64,000 bases of DNA from Margaritifera margaritifera (GCA_029931535.1 JAQPZY010001423.1:1323501-1387500), one strand, 5' to 3'; shown: positions 1 through 13,066, counted from the first letter of the stretch. Program-made: numbers and translations. The notes: a model not told the origin generated them from the letters alone.

Positions 1-215
1 TATAATACTATTGGAAAGTTATTGTTCCACTCTGAATCCTGCTAACTCTGTTGGAAGTTTATTATTCCACTCTGACTCCTATCACTATTGGAAGTTTATT
101 ATTCCATTCTAACTTCTGACACTATTGGAAGTTTATTATTCCACTCTGACTTCTAGTAAAACTATTGGAAGGTTATTTTATTCCACTTGACTCCTATTAG
201 CACTATAAGAAGGTT
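1..215. repeat. 38-40-bp minisatellite at the left window edge
   Basis: About five head-to-tail units share the core TTGGAAGTTTATTATTCCA followed by CTCTGACTCCT-like sequence. Units start near 11, 50, 88, 125 and 165. The array may continue left of the window. No coding sense is visible. Confidence 0.8.
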
Positions 216-392
216 CTTGGCCAAAGAGAAAAGTTTCACACGGATTTCTAGGAAAAAAGAGAAAAGAAAAGCAAATGAGCACATAGAATTCTCCAAAAAA
301 AAAAAAAAAAAAGACAAAATTGTCATGCAGCTGTTAGCTGTGCATCGCTTTGTACATACTTTTTACACAAATTGTATGTGCTGGGTTTTTTT

Positions 393-612
393 TACCGTAA
401 TACTCGCGTATAAGCCAATACCAACTGCAAACTGCATAGACCCAGATCTGCCATCGCATAATGTGCCGGCAGATCTGAATCTATGCAGTTTGTAAGGACT
501 AATCAGTAGAACAAACAACATAGATCCTAATCTGCCGGTGCATTATGCGATGGCAGATCAGGGTCAATGTTGTTTTCATTTGGACCCAGATTATACGCGA
601 GTATATACGGTA
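393..612. mobile_element. Double-hairpin MITE, copy 1
   Basis: A 220-bp element with ends ACCGTAATACTCGCGTATAA and TTATACGCGAGTATATACGG, which are inverted repeats. Inside lie two consecutive long palindromes. The first is centred near 460 and has arms from CAAACTGCATAGACC to its complement. The second is centred near 543 and has arms beginning AACAACATAGATCC. A second full copy is at 57967-58188 and a partial one at 2734-2845. There is no coding capacity, so it must be non-autonomous. The superfamily is not recognised. Confidence 0.8.
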
Positions 613-2733
613 TTGTTTTAAAGAGGAACTTCCAGTAGTGTGCTGTTAAACTCATTGTATCCATTTTTTTTTTCTCATCATGTCATCCCATCTTGTTCAT
701 CAAAATGCAAAATCCAAATGCTAAGTCTAGCAAAACATTGAATGATGATACAATGAACAAAAAGTTGATAATGCTCTTGTTTGTCAGTAAAGTCATTCGT
801 TGACTCTAGGGTGTCAGGAAGTTGACACTTGTCTCATACGGATTGTATAATATTTGGAAAAAATATATTGGTCACCAGCTGTTGGATATAATGTACGTGT
901 GAATTTCATTAAAAGACATACCATATTTGACGTAATACTTCCACTTTGTTCTTATTAATTTTATTCTTTAGGTAAATTTCATGATCTTAAAAGCACATCA
1001 TAAAAAGTGTACATCGACAGTGTCATAAACAATGTCTCCATCATATATATGTTCATACTAGATGAGTTAACACCCTTCATCCATTCTGGAGCTCACCATT
1101 TTGGAGGTGCATTTTCTCTTTCAACATGGTCACACCAAATAAAACGTGTAAGAAGCCTCCAGGCAATCGTGGTAGTAAGTTGCAAGAAAATTATGATGTT
1201 CTAGGCTGCACAACAATAGGGGTTGGGTGTTTTGATTTCTAAAAGTGTCCCAAAGGGGATTATTTTTTGCAGGCCCAGTACTAAAATGATGGGACATGAT
1301 ATGGGGTGGGTGAGGTTGGTTTGGAGTGGAAGGCTACAAGAAGAAAAATTATGAAAAAGGAAAGTCATACTTTGGAAATACATCAACCAAACACTTACCC
1401 TAAATCCTAACATGTTATAAAGTTAATTAAAGGCTTTTACAGATATTTTCCAGCCCAAATTCCACCTGGCTCTTTGTGTACAGATTATTTGAAAATAAAG
1501 ATGACTGATAATAACTGTTAATACAGATGTGCCTCTCTAAAGGAGCAGCTAATCAGGGACAATTTTTTGTTGTTGTTACATAAAGTATTTATTTTAAACC
1601 GGGTTCATTTTCATTGCAACCTAGGTTTATCTTAATTGCATGGCCAGTTTCTGAGATGCCTATTACACAGTAAGACTTCGATAACTCTGTCATCAATCCC
1701 TCAAATACCAGGCATCACTTCAATGACTTGCTCCTTCCCTTGCATGCAACCAATGAAAGCCTAAAATTATAGAAAATAAAGAAAGAACCCTAAAAATGGT
1801 CCCACAGCAATTTGAGATTTTGAAGTTCTTCTGTAATCAATGTCTGTTGGTAATGCATATTTCTGAAAATTGATTACTGGTATCTTTGGTAAAGGTGATT
1901 TCAGTGTGACTTTAAATCAGGTTTGGTTTAAATTCACGGAATGAAAAAAATTGTTGTTTTATGAAAACAAAATGGGGGTGGTCTTTACTGTCGCTGTAAG
2001 GAAGGAGTGATAGCTGTGATGGAAAAATGATCTTAAGCAGTGTGTGTGGGTTGATGGGATGGGAGATGTTTTAATACGAGGAAAAAGAAATGGAAACCCT
2101 GTAACATGATGCGTATGGTTTGGTTATATTTGTTAGGTGCAACATACAGTATGTGCCAAAAGTATGTAAAAGTTTGTACTCACTGTCTACAGTCTCAGGT
2201 GTAGACAGAGTTTGTACTAAATAAAATCTACCATATGTACCAACATACAAGATACTCCTTTACACAGAGCACATCTTTTGTTGCATGATTAAAGATATTT
2301 GTTTGTAGGAAACCATGGGAACTAAGTGACCCTTTGGTCTGTATTAGCTGCCATAAGATTGTACATTGAACTGTGTCAGGTCTGGATCTACAATGAAATT
2401 TGTTGCAATAATGTGCAGTTGCATATCATATTCTTTTATAAGTAAATACTGTGTGTGTGTTTGTCAGAGAGAGAAGAGGAGTTCATTGTAGATGACCTAT
2501 TTAAGTGTTCACTCAGATCTGGTACAGTCACCACCAGCATATAGTTAAGCACTAGTGTATAAAGGTCAAGTGTATTGGTCTCATGTATTTATAAATCAAT
2601 AGATACTAGTCTGCTTGTAAAGGCCACCTGTGCACAATGACTGCATTTCACTGGTCCCCTTGGTACCATATATATGTACATGTAGGATCCAACTGTATAT
2701 AACATTGACCCTTATCAGTTGTCTTATAATTCT
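613..2733. other. Non-coding stretch, no gene seen
   Basis: AT-rich sequence with frequent stops in all frames and no convincing exon. It has only short low-complexity runs, such as a brief TG tract near 2452. The short open frames here are not supported by any recognisable similarity. Confidence 0.5.
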
Positions 2734-2845
2734 AAGCAGATCTGGGTATTTGACTAATCAGTAGAACAAACAACATAGATCCTGATCTGATGGTGCATTA
2801 TGTGACAGCAGACCAGGGCATATGTTGTCTGCAGTTCAATCAACT
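2734..2845. mobile_element. Fragment of the double-hairpin MITE
   Basis: The segment GACTAATCAGTAGAACAAAC, the following AACATAGATCCTGATCTG arm and its degenerate complement match the centre and second palindrome of the copies at 393 and 57967. The first hairpin is reduced to a short AGATCTGGGT remnant and both ends are missing. Confidence 0.7.
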
Positions 2846-3225
2846 TGTATATTTAGTATAATATACAGTGAAACCTAGGGGTGAAATGATACACCTGTGC
2901 CTCGAATCGATGCATATCATGATAAACAACCTACCATACCATACATTATCAATATACATATCAACTTGAAGGTCTTGTCATTTTAGAAGGATTGTCAGTG
3001 GTAGGATGGAGCCATTTCATATGTGTCGACATATTGATAATATTTCCAGTATGCAGATTACAGACAGACCTAGATTAAACATCTGTTCATGTGTCATTCT
3101 CATCCTTGACTAGATAATAAAAAGCTTCCAAACAGACTACCCGCTAGTTGTTAGTGATTCTAATTAAACTTTTTTGGCCATTTCAGGCATGTCCTTTGAT
3201 CGGATGCAGAACTCATCTTGGTCAC

Positions 3226-4657
3226 CACATGGGGATTTACAAATTTTATAAAAGTCAGCTTTCCCAGGGCAAACTGATTGGAAAATTGAACTTGCCCTTG
3301 GAAAATTTGAGCTTGCCCCAAACATAATATCCCAAGATGAGTAAAACAATAAGATAAAATAAAATATGGTATATTTTAGGGAAATTGCATTGTATTTATT
3401 TAAACTTTTGTTTTCTTTTTATCTTTGTTAGCCCGTTAAAACCATATGCCGATATTTAAAGTCATCAAGAAATATGTATGTAAATAATACATGTAGATAG
3501 ATATGTAGAAATTTACAAAGAGTTGGAATGCAGATATAGTTAGAAGAGCTAAAGCAGACATGTACATGTATATAGACAGATAAATGGATACGTAGAAAAG
3601 GGTTTGGAAATAACTAGATTTGTAAGTAAGAGAGAGAGAGAGAGTTAGACTGTAATGATTTATTTATACTCACAACAGAAGGATTTGTGAACACTTATTT
3701 TATCTATTTACTTAACAATTAACATCTAGTCACCTTGAAATCGACGACATGCATCAAAATATTTGACAATCCAACTTTTGAGAATGATTTGAGAACACTT
3801 ACTTTTGTCCATTTAATTGTTTGCCAAGCAATAAGTATGTATCAGTCTCCTGTAATTATCATATAAACAACAGATCACAAACACAGCTTGTGGGTGCTAC
3901 ATTTTCGTAGCATCAATCACGCTTTGAACGAAATCCTCCTAGTGGTTAATCATTAGAGACGAGTGCTTTTTTTTTTTCCAAACACACCTGTCAAACCAAT
4001 CTCACAAGTTATATTATTAACTATCAACACATACTCACCATAAAATTGGCGACTTGCATCAAAACAATCTTTGAAAAATGTAGTGTTTAGAGTCGGTAAT
4101 TTGACAAACTGTCTGAGTCTAACTTAGGATCTGAAAGTCAGCGAATCCCGGATATGTATAAATATTACAAGTAAAATGTAACTGATAAGTTAAAATATAA
4201 ATATTTATTCCTTATTTGTTAAAGGTTTTTGAAAGAGAAAGTATTCACATTATCACGTCTGCGTGATATAATGTGAGACTGACCTTGATATTGACCACAA
4301 GATGGAAAGGACACATACAATAGATGCAAGAAACTGTGGCCAGTTATGTAGAAAAATGCGCTACATTTAAACACTAAATAAAGGTACTGATATATGCACT
4401 GTGGCAAGATCGCATGGTATAAAATATAAAGCAATAGGAACTGATCACAACCTCTTGTCTGTAAAATAGCTCACACAAAGCTAGTGTTTTATGTATTTTA
4501 CCCAGACCACCAACAGTAAATAAAATTTCTTATATCTTGTATCCCTCTCTCAATTTTATGGACATGCCTGTGGGCAAGTGCCTTGCAAACTTGAGCTTGC
4601 CTGAACTGAATAATGAGCTTGTCCTGGGAGTCGGGCAAATGGATTTGTAAATCCCTG
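3226..4657. mobile_element. Long-inverted-repeat DNA element, non-autonomous
   Basis: The left end GGGGATTTACAAAT (from about 3231) is mirrored by ATTTGTAAATCCC ending near 4654. The similarity continues inward about 100 bp on each side, including motifs such as AGCTTGCC, GGGCAA and TCCCAGG in inverted order. The 1.2-kb interior has a short GA tract near 3631 and no recognisable protein. The left end begins CA(T/G)GGG, which would fit a hAT-like terminus, but I could not match an 8-bp target duplication. The exact borders are uncertain by several bases. Confidence 0.55.
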
Positions 4658-4831
4658 CCACACCCTTTGTTTTGCATTGCATGAATGCTTTAAAAATGTC
4701 TTATTACCAGTTTTATGTCTTTGCTTAAATGTGGAAGGCATTATAGTGTTATCTTAAAAACTGAAGAAATAGCGTAATTTCCTTGTGCAAGGAAAATCTT
4801 ATTTAGAACAGGTCCGGGTGCAGGAGTAGAG

Positions 4832-4972
4832 ATGACTAACAACTTAATCCGTCACACTGTACTTCCTGCAGATGCAAAACTACTGCTGCGACCACAGACT
4901 CTCGTTTCTGTCATTGAGAAAGGAAAACTCTTGACAACACCAACTCTTCTGCTACGAATTAATACAAGGTGA
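4832..4972 (+). CDS. Possible small exon or ORF of unknown function
   Basis: An ATG-initiated frame of 46 codons containing RPQTLVSVIEKGKLL. The frame stays open upstream through GPGAGVE to a possible splice acceptor (ATCTTATTTAG) near 4804. A weak possible donor (ACAAG followed by GTGACT) lies just before the stop. The composition looks more protein-like than the surrounding AT-rich DNA. I do not recognise the protein. It could be an orphan exon, a transposon remnant or chance, and no neighbouring exon was found. Confidence 0.25.
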   Translation: MTNNLIRHTVLPADAKLLLRPQTLVSVIEKGKLLTTPTLLLRINTR

Positions 4973-5640
4973 CTAACTCGTGCAATTAGAAATCTGCCCC
5001 TATGCCAATTCCGTGCTAATTTTTTTTATTCAGTCAGCATGTTCAGTCACAGATAATATATATCAACGTAAAGGAGATATTCCAAACTTGTTCCCATGTA
5101 CGATTACAGTACTTTACTGATTATTTAATAGCCATGAATTATCTCTGTTTCTTTATATCTAATATGATCAGGTGTGTCATGCAGTGAATAAGCAACATTC
5201 AGTTCTGATTGTTGGTTATTAATTTCCCTGAACTGGGACATGAAATGTTCAGTATATACTAAAATAAAGAACACTAATTAATATATCAACATAAATTACT
5301 CTGATTTTATATCATGCTAATGAGTTGGTGTGGTTATCTCCGCTCTGGCAACAAATCAGTTATATCAGACCATTGATTGAACTGCGTAATATTGTTGGAA
5401 ACGAATGGATTTCAAAAGATACTGTATGTTAGCTTTTTTTCGATTTAACTTTGCAAGTTTCATTTCATGTGTGGTTGGAAGGATATGTTTGACTGTACTT
5501 TTCTTTAAAGAAATATTTCAGATAAATCGGGTTGGAGAAGTTTTCACCAGGTTTGTTCAGTGATCTAAAAACTTTTTATTTCCTACAAGACTTCTTTTTC
5601 CTAATAGTTTTTTTAAAAAAAGACATTTTCACCAGTACTT
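4973..5640. other. Non-coding stretch, no gene seen
   Basis: AT-rich sequence with T and A runs. No repeat period, splice-bounded exon or known element was recognised. Confidence 0.5.
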
Positions 5641-5647
5641 TATTTTG

Positions 5648-6715
5648 TGGATTGTAAAAGGGTTCATATTGTTGTGCATTGTAAAAATGTTCATATTGTT
5701 GTGGATTATAATAAGGTTCATATTGTTGTGGATTGTAAAAGGATTCATATTGTTGTGGATTGTAAAGGATTCATATTGTTGTGGATTGTAAACAGGTTCA
5801 TATTGTTGTGGATTGTAAAAGGGTTCATATTTTGTTGGTGATTGTAAATGGGTTCATATTGTTGTGCATTGTAAAAGGGTTCATATTGTTGTGGATTGTA
5901 AAAATGTTCATATTGTTGTGGATTGTAAACAGGTTCATATTGTTGTGGATTGTAAAAGGATTCATATAGTTATGGATTGTAAACAGGTTCATATTGTTGT
6001 GGATTTTAAACAGGTTCATATTCGTGTGGATTGTAAAAGGATTCATATTCTTGTGGATTGGAAAACTATTCATATTGTTGTGGATTGTAAATGGGTTCAT
6101 ATTGTTTTGGATTGTAAAAGAGTTCATATTGTTGTGGATTGTTAAAGGCTTCATATTCTTGTGGATTGTAAAGGTTCATACTATTGTGGATTGTAAAAGG
6201 GTTCATAATGTTATGGATTGTAAAAGAGTTCATATTGTTGTGGATTGTAAAAGAGTTCATATTGTTGTGGATTGTAAAAGAGTTCATATTCTTTTGGATT
6301 GTAAAAGGGTTCATATTCTTGTGGATTGTAAAAGGGTTCATATTCTTGTGGATTGTAAAGGTTCATACTTTTGTGGATTGTAAAAGGGTTCATAATGTTA
6401 TGGATTGTAAAAGGGTTCTAATGTTATGGATTGTAAAAGAGTTCATACTGTTTTGGATTGTAAAAGGGTTCATATTGTTGTGGATTATAAAAGGCTTCAT
6501 ATTCTTGTGGATTGTAAAAGGCTTCATATTCTTGTGGATTGTAAAAGGATTCATACTGTTGTGGATTGTAAAGGTTCATACTGTTGTGGATTGTAAAAGG
6601 GTTCATAATGTTATGGATTGTAAAAGGGTTCATATTGTTGTGGATTGTAAAAGGGTTCATAATGTTATGGATTGTAAAAGGGTTCATATTGTTGTGGATT
6701 GTAAAAGGGTTCACT
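5648..6715. repeat. 27-bp minisatellite, about 40 units
   Basis: The unit is built from TTCATATTGTTGTGGATTG plus TAAAAGGG, 27 nt in total. Occasional units are 2-3 nt shorter (GTAAAGGTTCATACTG variants). Because 27 is a multiple of three and the unit lacks stops in several frames, long open frames appear on both strands. They encode 9-residue repeats such as DCKRVHIVV (+) and NNMNPFTIH (-). These are most simply by-products of the repeat. Variant units such as ATAATGTTATGG alternate with the main type, suggesting a higher-order arrangement in the right half. Confidence 0.9.
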
Positions 6716-6720
6716 TCATA

Positions 6721-9235
6721 CTGTTTCCACAGAAGGATCACTGTTTGTTGATTTGTTACATTCATGGTTTGTTGCAACCACAAAATCCACAACATTTGGT
6801 ATTCCATGAAAAATGGTGAATTTACAATATTTGATATGACTAAAATCATTATAGAAGAGTCTTGGAGGTTTTTATTACCTAAAACATTTTATGTCTTAAT
6901 TATTTAAAATGTTCTGGGGTAGGAATTGTAGGAGTTTAATTTGTCATTGTATTTATTACATATAGATAGAACAATATAATTGTAGACCTAACTGATTTTG
7001 TTTTTGAAATCCTAAATGGTAATTTGATCAAAGATTTCACTGGTTAGACAAAATGTATACTCTGTGTATATCTGGTCTTTTGCATTGTGCCATGTGTTTT
7101 TGTTTTTTTGAAGTAGTGAATTTATGTAGGTAATTGTGGTAGAACAATTCATGCTTTGGTCTTGTACATGATTTATGGAGGTGATGACAAACATTTAAAA
7201 TTGAACTTTGATCTCTGCACATGGTTATTAACTGCAGTATAGTCTTATGTGATAAATTTTGATCTTCTGATAAAAATCATTGATTCTGTTACTTATTTAA
7301 GGAAAGTTTATATCCGGAGAAGTCAGTACAGTCCTTCAGGGGGAAAAAAACCTCCTTTGTTTAGTTAATATAATTATTGCATCATGGGATAAATGTTCAG
7401 TTTTCCTTGTGTCTAGTCTATAGTTACAGTATCTGACTTCCCACCTCGTTTGATTTTTATGAGTACCTATTACTTTTGTTACCATAAAGAAAATGGAATT
7501 TGGATCTAGTATATTTACTGCTGTTTAGAATGAAATAGTTACCAGTCTTGTATTCTCAATTAATGTGTGAAGACAGAATATTTTCAAGCATGACTGAATG
7601 AAGCGTAAACTGAGATAAAGGTAAGCTTGTAAACTTTATGATTTTCATTTAAAGCTTTTCATTTTTGCGTTTCTTTCCTTCCCTTCATTCTGTCAGTCTT
7701 TCTTTACACCCACTGCATATTAATCCTATTAATTTTGCACTTCTGTTAGCAAATTGTGAGAAAATAAGTATGACTTTTCAGGCTTTATTGTCAACATTAA
7801 AATTCTGTGTTTTACATACACAAACCTACATAAATGTTTTGTATTTATTACATACCCACTCATTTACGATTTCCAAATATTTTTAAACAGGCATTGTGAA
7901 TTGAATCTAAAACAATTTGGGATTTATAAAAGTTTGATTTGGTGCATCTAAGAATCTCAATGTGTGGATTTCAGTGAAAACACCTATATAGTTCCAGTCA
8001 GGGGGTGTGATACAGAAATTCAGCCTTTTTGGAAAGTGACTATTCAACCCCTGAATGTTTCTGGGGGAATCCATTTGTAGTGAGCTTCATCCATCCAAAG
8101 CTAGCTTTATAGCACATCTACGTACTTGTGTACATAATCATGTTTCCATTTTTCTGACTATCACATGCAAATAAGGCAATGATGAGAACGATTTATTGTA
8201 GATACAAGTTTGTGATACAGATCTAGTCCATTGATATATGACATTTGGGTTAAACTGACAATTTCAGTGAAAATGGTTTTCATCAAATAAACTATACCAG
8301 ATTGTACTTCTTGATGGAGACAGGCAATATTTTGACCATTGATCTATTTGATCACCATTACATGTAGATGACAATATTACATTTTTCCTCATTGTAAATA
8401 ATCTTACGAAATGTACCTTGAGGGCCATTTGTTCTTTTCAACAATCATGGAGCTAAAGATTCAGCGGTAAGTAGCAAATTTGTGCTACCTACTTGAAAAT
8501 CTAGTAGCAAAATATCTTCACAAGTAGCATTTTGGGGTCATTAGTCGGAAAGCATGTCATGAGAAATTATGAGAATTATTTTTTCAAAATCAGCAGACCA
8601 CTGTCATTTATAATGACACCAGTATCAGCCATTGTTTCTGTCAAAAGGATGTTGGAATACACTTTTAAGTCAATAGATACTAGACCTGTGATCATCGTCC
8701 AGAGTTCTTTGATGTACTGTGCAGTCATGTATTTTCATGGATATTAATTTGTGGTCTTGTGAAAAATGTAACTTTAGATTTGTCTTAAATTCATGGATTG
8801 ACGAAGAGGTCTATTCTTTCTACTTGCAGATCATTGTTCACTGCATCATTAAATTCATGGCTTTTGGAATTTTTGAAATCCACGAAAATTGGTGCCCCAT
8901 GAAAATTGGTAGCGCATGAAAATCCCATGAAAATTGGTGGATATACTGTGTATTCTTGCTAGAAAAAAACAAACAATCCAAGCATTTTTTGTATCAAGTA
9001 GCAGAAGCACAGAACAGATAGCCAATCTGCTACTTGCTACTGTGTGTTTGAACCCTTTTTCAAGATTCAGGATTTGTTTAAAATAACATAATCATTGAAA
9101 AGAAATTGCTGCAGATTACAGTGGGAATATGATCATACATTTGTAAACTCTACTGTTTCTTCACTTTGACATTCTTAATAAGCTACCAGTGCAAACAGTG
9201 TCATGGAAATTTTCTGCATTCTTAATTTTTCTTTA
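6721..9235. other. Non-coding stretch with a small hairpin-rich repeat
   Basis: No gene is recognised. Between about 8465 and 9060 the motif AAGTAGCA and its complement recur (GTAGCAAATTTGTGCTAC is a hairpin). The motif GAAAATTGGT occurs three times between 8884 and 8940. This looks like an old dispersed repeat whose borders I cannot define. Confidence 0.45.
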
Positions 9236-9450
9236 GTTCTACTCTTCATGGACTAGATGAGCTTATGCGATGGCCTGTTGTCTGTCATCCATCGTCCGAC
9301 ATTCACCTGTCCGTTGGCACACGTTTGTTATCACAGCTCCTCTTAAACTACTTGAAGGATTGCCATGAAAATTTACACTCATTCATTCCAAGGTCTTGTT
9401 GGTCCTAAATGAAAGTGGAAAGTTTAATATCACTGATATATAAGAGAAGT
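9236..9450 (+). repeat. Leader module of a dispersed repeat family, short copy
   Basis: The segment TGTTGTCTGTCATCCATCGT, then GGATTGCCATGAAAATTTAC and TTGGTCCTAAATGAAA, matches the leader at 31772-31940. In that copy it is followed by about ten 140-bp units, whereas here the downstream array is absent. The family therefore seems to have a conserved head and an array of variable length. Confidence 0.65.
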
Positions 9451-12211
9451 TCATATATTTAAATAGTATTCTTTATTTCCCTAAGTTATAACATGATTTA
9501 ATGTCAAACTCATATGTCTTTAAATTTAAATAAATGATATCATTCATGTCTTCACTTCCCATATATTTTGACTGACACATTAAAATTAAAGTCTTTTGGG
9601 CAAAGTCCTTCTGTACTAATTGTCATAAGGTAATTCAGCACCCTCTGTGTTAACCTGTTCCTTAACACACTAATTCTATTCATAACAGAGAATGGCCTTT
9701 CACAGTCTGAAAAAATGGAACATAATTTATTAATGGATGTACAAAAAGATACAAAACTACCTGAATTCTAAGTCAATTAATTACCAGGGATAAATTCTTC
9801 AGGAGTCAAGACAGTGATGTGTTTTCACATAATCATGACAGTGTAACTAAGATAATACATATTTCTTTCCATTAAGAACAATATATCAATGTGTTGGTCA
9901 TTGTTTAATTTATCATTGAATATATTTCAAATATAAATGAAGGAATAATTCAGTACTTTTTATTTACACGTTTTCAAAGCAGGTAAAATTGGAAGATAAA
10001 AATTGCTCCTTTTCTTGCTTGGATAGAGAGAAAAAGAAATGAGAAATTAAGTTAAGGTCTACTGATCAAACTATTTTACTATGTAAATATAAGAGCAGCT
10101 CATGGATAAAATGTAACTCTCATTCCTTGTCACATTTTCCATAAAATAATAACAACAACAATCACAAATACAACTACTGCTACTAAAAAAAAAAATATTA
10201 TATTCTAATAGTGCCCACGGAATTGCCTCTCCCCCTTCACCTGTTGACACTTGAGATCTGAACCAAAATTTAGCAAAATGGAAAACTTACCATATGATCC
10301 AGCAAATTCCTCCCAAGGATATGAAGTCTTCCATTTAGTGTTGAACCCTGCCCTTTGTTTCTTAAGCCCTTTCTTTGAGGGAAATCACGCTTCCAGTCTT
10401 TGATCTTTGTAGCTAGGCCAACATCTAGCCAGGCGGAACCATTTTTCACAAGAATTTGCTTAACTTAAAACGTAATATGTGTAACTTTTTTAGCTGGTAG
10501 TGGAAATGACTGAAGTATATATATGGGCTGAAATGATGGCGTAGCGGGAACGCTGTGGTAAAAGGCCCTGGGGAGAACACTGGTCTCAGTGGTAAAAACA
10601 GAAGAAGAATATGCCACCTTTTATTAAAAGAGGAAACTATTAAAGCGAAAGTCGTCATCTCTAAAATCTGCACCCAGTCACGTACAGGCCAATGAACTGT
10701 TTCCAGTTTGTGCGTTCTGGTACCAAAGCTTTTATAGGACTAATAGCAAACTAAATTAAATTTGAATACTTAAAAATTAGTAATATATAAAACAACTGAG
10801 AAAAGGATTTGCTTTTTGCTGTTTCTTTGATATAGATTAGTATCTTATTATGCATTGAAAGCAATTCCTATATATGCAACAGGTACATGAAAAGTTGCAG
10901 GTTTTAGTATTATCCAAAATGGAGGTATTACAAAAACTCTTTGAGATGAAGACTTTCATCTCTTTTAATAAATGGTGACATAAGCTTCTAATGTCTTTAC
11001 AATTTAATTTTTTGTATCCACAGGTGAGTAATTTAGTTTTAAACAAATGTTATTTGTTACATGTATATCAGTGTTGGCAAGGTAATGAATAGTGAAACAT
11101 GGTTCTCCAAATTTTTTTTGACAATTCGGATCTTACATGTAACTTGTCAAGGCAGTTTCTGATTATAAGCAAGCTATTCCCCAACTTTCTGAAAGCAGTA
11201 TTTGCCTATCTTGTTTTATCACTGTATAGCTGCATTTGTGTCCAAAAACATAAGTACATAAATAAAATTCTTTTAAAACAATGTCCGAACATTAGAAGGC
11301 AAGATAATATGATTTTGGTCAAAAAACCTGGTGTCCTTATTAAGCAAACTGTGTTTTTGAAGACACACAGAAAATATGGTAAACATATTTTATCTTAGGA
11401 ATTTATCATTAGTCTATTTTTATATTGATTCTTTCTTATTACAAGCCGGTACCCTGACTTAGCAGTGACTATACATGTACTCGGCGCACTTCCTGTATAT
11501 CTTCTTTGGGTGAGACTCACCGAATTGTGAAGTTTTCAGATGAATTAATCTGGAAACTTAGAGAGTATCCTCATGTTCCTGTTGTCATACTCCAGACTTG
11601 TTAGCTACATGTATGTAGTGTAAAGTCAGTCGGTTCAGTGATGATTATCAACAAAGTGTTTATTCTTTAACAAGTAATGGGAGCTTCTTGGTGATGAAGA
11701 TTTACTATTATGGAAGTTTCCATTGCCTTTATTCTGAATAGGCCCATGTCAAGTGGGAAAATGCTGTTAAAATTAATGTTACGATAGTACTAGTTTCTTA
11801 AAAGCAGTTTAATATCGTATTATATCGATATAATAAATTAATATTGTGATATTCGTATCATCACGTTCATACCACATTATACCAATATTCCATGATATCT
11901 TGCACCCCTAGTCCATACATTTATATCCTAGATTAAGGTCAGTGCTAAAAACTTTTAGATTTAAGCTCGGTGTACAAGCTTTTTTATTTTAAATGATTTG
12001 TCTTAGAAATACCAAGCCCGTATACCATGCCCTACACCTACTTCATGTCATATAAATTAATGTGGAGTGTCCATTTCTATTGAATTACATTTACTCATGA
12101 TTAGATTGCATGTGAGAACACTATCATGACTCATAAAAAAGAAAGCATGATGCAAGGTTTTATCCTCTTGAATATTATTTGCTGTTATGTATTTTTTTTT
12201 TTAAATTCTAG
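9451..12211. other. Non-coding stretch, no gene seen
   Basis: Strongly AT-rich and stop-dense. The short open frames at 10446-10673 (-) and 11099-11398 (+) have no recognisable similarity and a composition like the surrounding DNA. Confidence 0.45.
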
Positions 12212-12279
12212 TCATATGGGAGGAATATCAGAGGAATACAGATTTTTACAAAAAGCACAAACACCAGTTCTTCTAATTG
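12212..12279 (+). CDS. Possible isolated exon, unknown product
   Basis: A 68-bp segment lies between a good polypyrimidine acceptor (T-run then AAATTCTAG) and a good donor (GTATGT). One frame reads HMGGISEEYRFLQKAQTP. I do not recognise the protein and see no partner exon within several kilobases, so this rests on splice signals and an open frame only. Confidence 0.25.
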
Positions 12280-13066
12280 GTATGTATTCAGATTATATTT
12301 GTGTTTAAAATTACTATTACATAAAGGAAGAGTTGTACATTGTAGACTAAAATGATTACTGTACTATAAAGAAAGTAAAAAATAAGTCCCCTAGGGTGCC
12401 TCTATAATACTCTGATAACAGAGCCATGTAGATGTGTGTCATGGGAAATTGGGGGTAATTTGTATTGATTTACTGAAAACTTCATAAGTATTGGGTGTGG
12501 TTACAGACTAGTGTTTTCTGCAAAAATGTCAAAATATGTAAAATTGTTATCTGGTTAGCAAATAAAATTTACATTCAGTTAAGATGGGACTTTTTGAGAA
12601 CTTGGTGGTGGTAGTCCTGAACAAACATTGTCACTGGCACTCTTCAATCAGATTACAAATTAAAAAGTTATCACTGAAAAACAGCTAAAAATGTATTGGA
12701 CAGATGTTAATATTGTCATTGATACATGAATTACCATTGATAACACTGGTCTACAATTTTTTCGAAGTCGCCTGCTTCAGAGATAAAATGTGCTATTTAT
12801 TAGGGATTTTGGTGTGCTGAATTCAAATATGACAATTAAAACAACTGATTGGCTACTGTTTTAAAGATATTTAAGTTTATACATTTTACGTCTATGTATA
12901 TTGTGTACATAGTAGAGTTTTAATCATAAATTGTAAACCTAGGTCTTTTCATGTGTTTATGGTTGCTTTACATGATAATATTTCACCTGTCCTGTTTATG
13001 TAACACTTATTGAAACAAAAGTAAAAAAAACTATTATGTATATAATGTAAGTACATAGTTTAGTCC
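12280..13066. other. Non-coding stretch, no gene seen
   Basis: AT-rich spacer between the possible exon and the 3' end of the minus-strand ORF. No repeat or exon is recognised. Confidence 0.5.

Noticed and set aside
5648..6849. Long open frames (up to 211 codons) on both strands
   Set aside because: They follow directly from a 27-bp stop-poor repeat and show no composition or start context of their own.
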